44,183 bases of DNA. Origin: Baffinella frigidus. Lineage: Eukaryota; Cryptophyceae; Cryptomonadales; Baffinellaceae. Under the pieces are notes generated by a model, which searched no databases, was not told the origin of the DNA, and saw only the letters and a list, made by a program, of their open reading frames with translations. The position numbers and the translations under genes were made by a program. The stretch is taken from NCBI GenBank assembly GCA_026770585.1, contig MU646611.1, positions 151,884-196,066 on the forward strand, written 5' to 3'. Shown piece after piece: positions 42,401 through 44,183 of this stretch (position 1 is the stretch's first letter; each line of letters starts with the position of its first letter).

Positions 42401-43543
42401 GGGAGGGCGCCTCCAGCATCGTGTCTGGCTCCATCAGCGGCTTCTCCTCCCTCGAATCGGTACGCGTGTAATTTAATGGATCCATTCCCTACCGAGAGCG
42501 AGTGTTTAATGGCTCCAATTCCCTTCCGGGAATGGCTCCAATTCCCTACCGGGGGCGAGTGTTGAAATTATCGTGGTCGAGGAGGGGGAGGGCGCGGCGA
42601 GTATCGTGTCTGGCTCCATCAGCGGCTTCTCCTCCCTCGAGTTGGTATCAATGATATTAACCCCAAACCCTAAACCAGCGTCGTTTGCCTAAACCCTAAA
42701 CTAGCGTCGTTTGAACATTTCCAGCGCCTTTTGGCAGCGACCCCCCCCCCTCCCCTCTCCGAGACTTGGAGCCTTTCCGGTATGGAAGTGGAACCATTGG
42801 CCTAATTTCTGAAGGCCCTCCCTCTTTTCCGCGGCGCTGCCAACACACCATCCTTCATCGTCTCTGTGACCAGGGGATTCAGGTCCCGAGTGACCCACCG
42901 ATTCACCCGTGCTTGATGCACCCAAAGTGTACACCCTGGGGGAAACCCCGTGCTGGGAAAACCTGCGATGCATGGCCTAATGCAGCGCAGACTCTTGTCC
43001 TGCTCTCCTCTAACTCGCGGGCGTGCGAACAGGCACCCACGCGATCGCCCAAGAGCGACAACAGACTCCTAGCGCATGTTAGTTCTTTGCGAGATACGAT
43101 GCATTATAAAGACAAGTTTTATTTTGTTGGCTACCCCTGCACACGAGCCTCGCGGAAACTCGTGTAACTCTCGAGGGAGAATACATTTTAAGTTTTCATT
43201 CGTTCCAAAAATAATTTACAGTGCGAAACGCCCCCCCCGCGATCGCCCCAGAGTGACAATCGCCCCCTAGCGCTGCCCCTCCATACCAGCCTCGCGGACA
43301 CTCCTCCAACTCTCGAAGGTCGCGTTTAATCCTCGGGAGTGCGAGCGCACATATACGTACGTATACTAAAACTCATATACGTATATATGTACGTATACTA
43401 CACATCATATACGTATTTTCCTGGAGCAGGGCCCACCGCGATCACCAAGGAGTGACAACAGACTGCTGGCGATGCCCCTCCACACGAGCCTCAAGGACCT
43501 TCGCCAGACAGTCTCGGACGAGTATGACGTCGACCTCGCCTCG
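19045..43543 (+). CDS. Giant multi-exon TPR-like protein (34 exons seen, 3' end beyond window)
   Basis: Exons chosen by acceptor/donor and phase: 19045-19212, 19362-19418, 19816-19887, 20453-20491, 20625-20675, 21106-21153, 21823-21929, 22083-22137, 22976-23041, 23920-23973, 24173-24226, 24658-24696, 25326-25406, 25901-25935, 26259-26320, 27625-27760, 28403-28505, 29810-29860, 31168-31243, 31467-31551, 33194-33269, 34416-34475, 35327-35543, 36169-36262, 37283-37436, 38380-38526, 38586-38807, 38958-39097, 40033-40096, 40482-40559, 41002-41067, 41535-41587, 42354-42459, 43430-43543. They total 3030 nt (1010 codons), all phases agreeing. TPR-like helices occupy about codons 180-430; later parts are Ala/Gly/Ser-rich or acidic. 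I do not recognise the full architecture; TPR stacks usually bind proteins. Introns are mostly telomere-like repeat plus exon copies. Alternative copies of several exons could be the ones used. Confidence 0.7.
19888..20052. mobile_element. Hairpin element plus duplicated exon-3 end
   Basis: CAGCTCTGCCTCGGTTTTATTCTG and its complement (AGAATAAAACTCAGGCAGAGCT, 19982-20003) bound about 115 bp directly after exon 3. Then 20011-20050 repeats ATGGCGGAGCTTGCTCGC...GGAGGAG followed by a GT donor. The element and the exon end were apparently duplicated together. A related end lies at 22302-22333. Confidence 0.6.
20625..21153 (+). CDS. TPR gene exons 5-6 with alternative donors
   Basis: Exon 5 (17 codons, EKMKEYGDYIGFLASSE) is followed by GCACAC, so its own donor would be GC. 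A copy at 20787-20826 has a normal GTACGC donor and could replace it. Exon 6 (16 codons, EGWLLRREVYGQGSDE) follows an ACCAG acceptor that terminates a telomere-like tract and has donor GTCCAC. Both are phase 0. Confidence 0.62.
20787..21776 (+). repeat. Copies of exons 5-6, including intron-free junctions
   Basis: Exon 5 copies lie at 20787-20826 and 20882-20903. Fused exon 5-6 copies without intron lie at 21210-21263 (GFFASSDAGWLIRREV) and 21572-21615 (ADWIGFLVSSKEGWL). Exon 6 ends with donor are at 21356-21374 and 21751-21776. Each ends in GACGAG|GT. The fused copies join at exactly the codon where the intron sits in the main copy. Confidence 0.78.
21616..21746. mobile_element. Inverted-repeat MITE, family 4, 4-bp TSD GGCT, inside an exon copy
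   Basis: Arms ATCCGGGAACAAGTATTTTT / rc, with inner ATTACTACA / TGTAGTAAT. GGCT at 21612-21615 and 21747-21750. Removing it gives GAGGGCTGGCTGTTC, aligning with exon 6 GAGGGCTGGCTGCTC, which proves the insertion point. Confidence 0.85.
21823..22137 (+). CDS. TPR gene exons 7-8 with a 153-bp telomere-like intron
   Basis: Exon 7 (35 codons plus 2 nt) contains EVHIGEMVEVINATAVHLTA and ends SAHHA plus TG. Exon 8 completes Trp and reads FLLQRADLLTQTGADVWK. The intron 21930-22082 is almost entirely CCCTAAA-type repeat, with donor GTTCCT and acceptor ACCAG. GGTTCCTCC occurs at both borders (21929-21937 and 22082-22090), like a target duplication. An exon 8 end copy with donor lies at 22249-22294. 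Confidence 0.68.
22340..22545. repeat. Interspersed repeat (GATTCTAGTACAAATCGT family), minus orientation
   Basis: CCACTTAGCAGCC ... CAGTCCATCTAAACGATTCG ... AGAATCTTATCCATTG is the reverse of segments at 2411-2484 and 28086-28157. A related GATGGACACATCTTCG...CTAAGTGG piece is at 32096-32134. Non-coding, type unknown. Confidence 0.5.
22551..23360 (+). repeat. Five copies of exon 9 (one intact)
   Basis: Copies at 22551-22593, 22688-22738, 22777-22814, 22976-23041 (intact, best acceptor) and 23312-23360 all preserve GACGGCGCxCGGCGxGGCCTG or the ACCCTSAGCAACCT core. The last two end in AAG|GCACCCCCC. A CCGGGTTGATCCGTAATAAT minisatellite of about 22 nt fills 22808-22935. Confidence 0.75.
22976..25406 (+). 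CDS. TPR gene exons 9-13: clearest TPR-like region
   Basis: Joined, these exons read DGARRGLLRAATLSNLGCFL IK, then RNRLLPALASLESALALE, then LTLPSVSDPAATHLNLCG, then VLSRLGRHHRALQ, then HATAASNLLESRLVDLDAKR and onward. NLGCFLxxRxRLxxALASLESALALE and HLNLCGVLSRLGRHxxALxHAxxAxxLLE match the TPR pattern (small residues at positions 8 and 20, AL at 20-21). Donors after exons 9 and 12 are GC. Exon 12's acceptor is AAG-type (AACAAG). Introns are long CCCTAAA tracts. A partial copy of exon 13 lies upstream at 25141-25182. Confidence 0.72.
23535..23973 (+). repeat. Exon 10 copies interrupted by a family 1 MITE
   Basis: A near-complete copy at 23535-23586 (CGCAACCGCCTCCTCCC...) is followed by a truncated palindromic element starting TATCCCTTAAGTGACGAGTA (23591-23656). 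Then GAGGCCGCGCTCGCCCTAGAG is repeated at 23660-23680, before the intact exon at 23920-23973. Confidence 0.7.
25901..27760 (+). CDS. TPR gene exons 14-16
   Basis: Exon 14 (GAARKAPLVPA plus CG) and exon 15 (VATPATARSSSSAQLAASQA) form an Ala/Ser linker. Exon 16 (44 codons) is a charged helix, LDEQEMAEMAEREAIVARAA then GDVEGLERARAEVDAAIRLD, ending in a split Arg. The exon 15 donor (GCGC|GTCCC) and exon 16 acceptor (CGGAG) are chosen because they fit phase; they are the weakest junctions of the model. Another small exon may lie between. Confidence 0.5.
26335..26774 (+). repeat. 96-bp direct repeat next to duplicated exon 15 end
   Basis: GCGTCTTTCTAATTTCCCTG through GGTTGATTTGAG occurs at 26335-26430 and 26679-26774, nearly identical. 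It includes GACGGAATTCGTC. Both copies follow GCAGTTGGCCGCGAGCCAGG (the exon 15 end) at 26300 and 26602, so an exon end plus its following intron was duplicated as a unit of about 350 bp. Confidence 0.85.
26996..27143. mobile_element. Inverted-repeat MITE with about 60-bp arms
   Basis: AAAGCACCTTCCACATTAAA ... GTTTTTAAGTCAATTC and complements, centre TTCATAAGTTGAC. It shares AAGTCAATT with family 3. It is inserted just before an exon 16 copy. Confidence 0.75.
27143..27543 (+). repeat. Two upstream copies of exon 16
   Basis: 27143-27228 and 27456-27543 repeat TTGGACGAACAxGAGATGGCGGAG and then expand GCGGGTGGC units. Each is followed by GTTGACGCAT and the same 80-nt stretch ending AACAGTCGGAG. 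A 3' copy of exon 16 (GTGGACGCTGCCATCCGCCT) is at 27901-27932. Confidence 0.75.
27313..27452. mobile_element. Inverted-repeat MITE, family 4, 4-bp TSD GAGT
   Basis: TTATCCGGGGAAACCTATTT ... AAATAGGTTTTCCCGGATAA with inner ATTACTACACA / TGTGTAGTAAT. GAGT at 27309-27312 and 27453-27456. The empty site GTCGGAGTGTTGGACG is present at 27618-27633. Confidence 0.86.
28227..29230 (+). repeat. Copies of exon 17
   Basis: 5' piece at 28227-28264, intact exon 28403-28505, then 3' pieces at 28641-28714, 28917-28980, 29066-29092 and about 29211-29232, most ending CAG|GT. The 5' piece lies before the intact exon and the 3' pieces after it. CTTCTCGAAAATC is itself tandemly repeated at 29090-29135. Confidence 0.78.
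28403..29860 (+). CDS. TPR gene exons 17-18
   Basis: Exon 17 completes the split Arg and reads FAVATFNAGCEMDAMDHLVD then AFEHYSQAAKVAAQ, a TPR-like unit (N-G-E-H...A-xx-Y-xx-A). Exon 18 is VYAEAHPYILQFLEALR; the HPYxLQF motif resembles the A-helix ends of kinesin-light-chain-type TPRs. Exon 17 donor GTACAG, exon 18 acceptor TGCGCAG. Confidence 0.68.
29451..29588. mobile_element. Inverted-repeat element CCACCAACCCTCACA
   Basis: Imperfect arms of about 65 bp with a perfect centre AAGGCCGTCGGATTCCGACG-GCCT. No TSD recognised. Between exons 17 and 18. Confidence 0.7.
29661..30108 (+). repeat. Three copies of exon 18
   Basis: 29661-29709, 29810-29860 (chosen exon) and 30061-30108 share GAAGCGCACCCCT(A)...CTGCAGTTC. 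The third copy is preceded by its own CAG and is also frame-compatible (VYGEAHPYTLQFHEAS). Confidence 0.72.
29891..30029. mobile_element. Inverted-repeat element GAGTATTCATAATGAATACG
   Basis: GAGTATTCATAATGAATACG and CGTATTCATTATGAACACTC arms, with secondary GGTGTATCTTAAGG / CTCAAGATACACC arms. Lies between copies of exon 18. Confidence 0.72.
30245..30657. other. Assembly gap (Ns)
   Basis: 413 unresolved bases between GGGTTCA repeats and a (CT)n tract. The left flank is GGGTTCAGGG, opposite to the usual sense orientation in this gene. Confidence 1.
31168..31551 (+). CDS. TPR gene exons 19-20
   Basis: Exon 19 is GMRAKEDKAKGVPHGSIPYG then IGFVA plus G. Exon 20 is QNTIVAGSRAGIEYGFVTDV then KKIAAPR plus AG. 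The junction (A-Gly-Gln) is confirmed by an intron-free copy at 31883-31989. The intron 31244-31466 is CCCGAAA/CCCCAAA repeat. The segment looks like a folded beta-rich piece; no family recognised. Confidence 0.72.
31640..31989 (+). repeat. Copies of exons 19-20, one perfectly intron-free
   Basis: 31883-31989 encodes YGIGFVAGQNIIIVGSRAGI then EYGFVTDVKKIAAPR, in frame for 35 codons plus 2 nt, with donor GTACCC at the same place as exon 20. 31645-31690 is a shorter copy of the exon 20 end. ATACCGATGAAATCTCATA-type repeats lie between. Donor and phase would let it serve as an alternative exon. Confidence 0.8.
32090..33193 (+). repeat. Tandem array of intron-exon 21 units
   Basis: About four repeats of roughly 220-260 bp, each with GGGTAGxCTGACxTTGATxGGG, GCAGAGAGCACGTGTCGGTG, GGTAGAGCGxTGTGCAG and TTGCCCGCCGGAATAATC. 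Each contains a candidate exon start (EHVSVPL...) that decays before a donor. No other gene is visible in this kilobase. Confidence 0.72.
33194..34475 (+). CDS. TPR gene exons 21-22
   Basis: Exon 21 completes Arg and reads EHVSVPLGRYSAEELRDMFP then PRPTK, donor GTCACG. Exon 22 is TEEEAQKEEAKNLAMLNRLQ, a charged helix, after acceptor AAAGCAG at the end of a telomere-like block, donor GTGTGA. Phases fit (2 then 0). Confidence 0.66.
33316..33920 (+). repeat. Downstream copies of exon 21 end
   Basis: ACATG...CCxCGCCCxAxCAAG occurs at 33338-33374, 33552-33594 and 33893-33920, the first two followed by GT. Between them lie AT-rich inverted segments (33620-33720, with TTAAGTCTTGG / CCTAAG motifs, and 33825-33880). 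Confidence 0.7.
33944..34100. mobile_element. TIR element TCTCATCTCGGAAGATAACTG
   Basis: TCTCATCTCGGAAGATAACT and AATTATCTTTCGAGATGAAA arms, with an AATAGGGGGTTGAATAGGAG interior. A degenerate relative in the other orientation lies at 20085-20190 (TTAATTAGGAGG...TTCTCCTATTCAACTCC). Confidence 0.65.
34490..35175 (+). repeat. Repeats after exon 22: AACCGGTGGGG units, exon copies, GTCAACTTGTCTTTC minisatellite
   Basis: 34490-34670 holds five ACCGGTGGGGGGTCTAAACC-type units. 34757-34791 is an exon 22 end copy (AAGAACCTCGCGATGCTCAA), and 34962-35010 repeats only the donor and intron start (TAGGTGTGACCGCTACAC). 35040-35175 is a GTCAACTTGTCTTTCGTTAA minisatellite. Confidence 0.72.
35327..36262 (+). 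CDS. TPR gene exons 23-24 (disordered Ala/Ser region)
   Basis: Exon 23 (72 codons plus 1 nt) starts AEAIKPPTPKPGSHAGSKAG, is Ser/Arg/Gly/Ala-rich, and ends VRRSKAAAAI plus a split Ala. Exon 24 (30 codons plus 4 nt) reads PGVMSVRKFEATTGGQRKLS then LQDLRPQGEP plus GG. Predicted to be disordered, with possible phosphosites (RRGSS). Confidence 0.68.
35594..35863 (+). repeat. Three extra copies of the exon 23 end plus donor
   Basis: 35594-35621, 35708-35753 and 35824-35863 each end GCGGCTATTG|GTAC, as does the real exon at 35543. Spacing is about 78, 132 and 110 nt. An upstream 5' copy (GCCGAGGCTATCAACCCTCC) is at 35179-35205. Confidence 0.8.
36301..37015 (+). repeat. Copies of exon 24
   Basis: 36301-36373, 36472-36520, 36592-36670, 36818-36834 and 36953-37015. 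The first four end xxCGG|GTGxG. The copy at 36301 is still open (RFEASTSGQRELSSDDLMTE). Confidence 0.78.
36680..37370. repeat. Large inverted duplication containing exon 25
   Basis: 36680-36786 is the near-perfect reverse complement of 37262-37368, including CTTCTTGCTTCTCGGCACCG and the exon 25 acceptor. About 475 bp lie between. The minus-strand copy is followed by telomere-like CCCTGACCCC in the usual plus orientation. Confidence 0.85.
37283..37436 (+). CDS. TPR gene exon 25 (charged, acidic end)
   Basis: 1 nt plus 51 codons with no internal ATG: ADENGAEKQEGGETKSRPGT then ATSKASKVSIAASSGGGEGE then GDEELDAVLDA. Acceptor TTTGCAG, donor GTGGGC. Extra copies of GAGTTGGATGCGGTGTTGGA plus donor lie at 37600-37622 and 37734-37742, separated by a (CT)n tract. 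The EELDAVLDA end could be a short helix. Confidence 0.72.
37745..38379 (+). other. Intron 25 remainder with exon 26 copies
   Basis: No separate gene. 37991-38020 and 38221-38262 are copies of the exon 26 start (GTTATGCTGGC; GTCATGCCGGCATGGGATGG). 38065-38170 is AT-rich with GTCAACTT/AAGTTGA hairpin remnants. Confidence 0.55.
38380..38807 (+). CDS. TPR gene exons 26-27
   Basis: Exon 26 reads VMPAWDGQHRLEPLALTGQQ then SIEGFWLDKVYLPKSLGSPL and CGVGLSESS, with GTGGAG chosen as donor because it gives phase 0; a GTGTGG donor 34 nt earlier is possible but breaks phase. Exon 27 reads GHGVAYHVRRVAILPSDLSS and then a long Pro/Ala/Asn linker ending FRVPVMSHAD, donor GTGAAACCCTAA running straight into telomere-like repeat. 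The first part of each looks folded. Confidence 0.62.
38958..40096 (+). CDS. TPR gene exons 28-29
   Basis: Exon 28 (46 codons plus 2 nt) is VKTEGSAGTAGAKGAKHSPF then a Gly/Met-rich GGMGGAGGLFEPVVGMGGEM and RPMNP. Exon 29 is AALEPERIKHLEEVSEFLYR plus K, a helix. Copies of the exon 28 end lie at 39208-39262 (followed by GC, not GT) and 39313-39335. Copies of the exon 29 end lie at 40155-40185 and 40259-40289, each followed by GT. Confidence 0.68.
39484..39685. mobile_element. TIR element with a 38-bp perfect palindrome
   Basis: CGAGGCTAGAAxGGGGACCA ... TTTAAAATAGTCACAGTTCTAGCCTCG arms. The centre 39551-39588 is a perfect 38-bp palindrome built on GGTCACGTATCGGGCGGAAT. Within intron 28. Confidence 0.72.
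40482..41587 (+). CDS. TPR gene exons 30-32
   Basis: Exon 30 is VGPAPELMMTVRFRFLSHRG then FQDWDK, aromatic-rich and folded-looking. Exon 31 is DARGQVWEESLGISVGLPRP plus RS, donor GTATCC. Exon 32 is EEKELEHQLEKWDDAEE plus a split Gly, a coiled-coil-like helix. Introns 30 and 31 contain CCCTAAA blocks and a CTC/CCCT tract. An exon 31 end copy with donor is at 41236-41260. Confidence 0.68.
41949..42643 (+). repeat. Four copies of exon 33 (5' copies before, 3' copy after)
   Basis: 41949-42001 and 42174-42231 have their own TTTCCAG acceptors and the start CGACGACGGxGAG. 42354-42459 is complete with donor. 42573-42643 has only the 3' half with donor GTATCA. The sided arrangement (acceptor copies upstream, donor copies downstream) is clear here. 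Confidence 0.8.
42354..43543 (+). CDS. TPR gene exons 33-34
   Basis: Exon 33 is FDDGELDEHFAAVEEGEGAS then SIVSGSISGFSSLES, acidic then Ser-rich. Exon 34 is GPPRSPRSDNRLLAMPLHTS then LKDLRQTVSDEYDVDLAS, donor GTATCG. No stop codon follows in frame before the donor, so the gene continues to the right. Confidence 0.68.
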
Positions 43544-44063
43544 GTATCGTAAACCCTACCTTACACCCTATACCGTACACCTTAAAACCCTGACCATAAG
43601 CCCTGAACCTCTAAAATCTTGAAACTGGGTGTATTGTCGAGCTCGACTCGGTACCTTTCATCATACACCCTGCATCCCTTCACCTTCAAACCCTGAAGCT
43701 AGACCAAATGAACCTGAATCCCTGAAACCCGAAATGACGTCTCGGACGAGTATGACGTCGACCTTGCCTCGGTACCCGAAGCCCGAAGCCCGAAACCCAA
43801 ACCCCGAAACCCGAAGCCTGAAACCCGAAACCCGAAACCCGAAACCCGAAACTCTCACTTTAAAACCCTGATCAGAAACCTTGCACCCGACACACTACAT
43901 CTTACAAGCATGACCCTAAACACTCAACCCCTAAAATCCTGGGCCCGAGTATGACGTTGGCCTCGGTACCTTACACCCTATACCCTACACCTCAAAACCC
44001 TGATCATAAACCCTACACCTCTAAAACCTTGAATCTGGGTGTATTGTCGAGTTCGCCTCGGTA
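43031..44063 (+). repeat. Copies of exon 34
   Basis: 5' copies at 43031-43110 and 43224-43330 (GCGATCGCCC...AGxGACAA). 3' copies with donor at 43637-43652, 43740-43774, 43945-43968 and 44043-44062, ending CCTCG|GTA or similar. A CATATACGTA/TACGTATA AT-rich stretch lies at 43345-43416. Confidence 0.78.
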
Positions 44064-44183
44064 GCCTAAACTCTACACCCTACACCTGCACCCTACACCC
44101 TACACCCTACACCCTACACCCTACACCCTACACACTACACACTACACCCTACACCCTACACCCTACACCCTACACCCTACACC
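43550..44183 (+). repeat. Telomere-like CCCTACA repeats to the window edge
   Basis: Degenerate CCCTACA/CCCGAAA units with exon-end copies between, becoming a fairly pure CCCTACA tract from 44063. By its continuity with the preceding introns this is intron, not a chromosome end. Confidence 0.75.

Noticed and set aside
43550-44183. Chromosome end (telomere) at the right edge
   Set aside because: The repeats are degenerate, change unit type, contain exon-end copies and match the filler of every upstream intron, so they look intronic.
1-44183. tRNA, rRNA or viral genes
   Set aside because: No cloverleaf boxes, rRNA-like stretches, or polymerase, capsid or integrase motifs were seen on either strand.

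Overview
The window is nuclear DNA of a eukaryote, most likely a protist or microalga. It has GC-rich exons split by short spliceosomal introns, abundant plant/algal-type telomere-like heptamers (CCCTAAA and degenerate variants) inside introns, many (CT)n/(GA)n tracts and a dense load of small inverted-repeat transposons. I see no bacterial operon logic, rRNA, tRNA or CRISPR array. Two assembly gaps of Ns lie at 12482-13001 and 30245-30657. The species cannot be fixed from sequence alone.

Layout. (1) 0-11.7 kb, minus strand: a gene of at least ten phase-compatible exons, 5' end not found and 3' end outside the window. Its last four exons spell an Atg8/LC3-like ubiquitin-fold domain, preceded in phase by a long acidic and charged N-terminal part. 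(2) 11.8-16.6 kb: transposon-rich DNA with an ankyrin-repeat ORF whose upstream reading frame is split by a 309-bp hAT-like insertion with an 8-bp target duplication, followed by a cluster of palindromic elements with mostly TA target duplications. (3) 17.1-18.4 kb, minus: an intact intronless SAM methyltransferase of 439 codons. (4) 19.0 kb to the right edge, plus: one very large gene. Manual splicing gives 34 exons joining with perfect phase agreement into 1010 codons, running off the window. It starts with a conventional ATG and intron, then has TPR-like helical repeats, then low-complexity and acidic segments.

The most striking thing is the gene architecture. In both multi-exon genes the introns are filled on the sense strand with C-rich telomere-like repeats, and nearly every exon is accompanied by tandem decayed copies of itself, usually its 3' end together with the donor site. 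Three such copies carry two neighbouring exons fused exactly at the junction with no intron, one telomere-like intron is bounded by a 9-bp direct repeat, and several introns have GC donors. Together these suggest recent intron gain and intron growth by exon-junction duplication and telomere-like repeat capture.

The methyltransferase and the TPR gene are divergent, with start codons 625 bp apart; most of that interval is a 408-bp inverted-repeat element. The genes show no obvious common pathway. All gene models are hand splices supported by phase and motif logic, not by transcripts.
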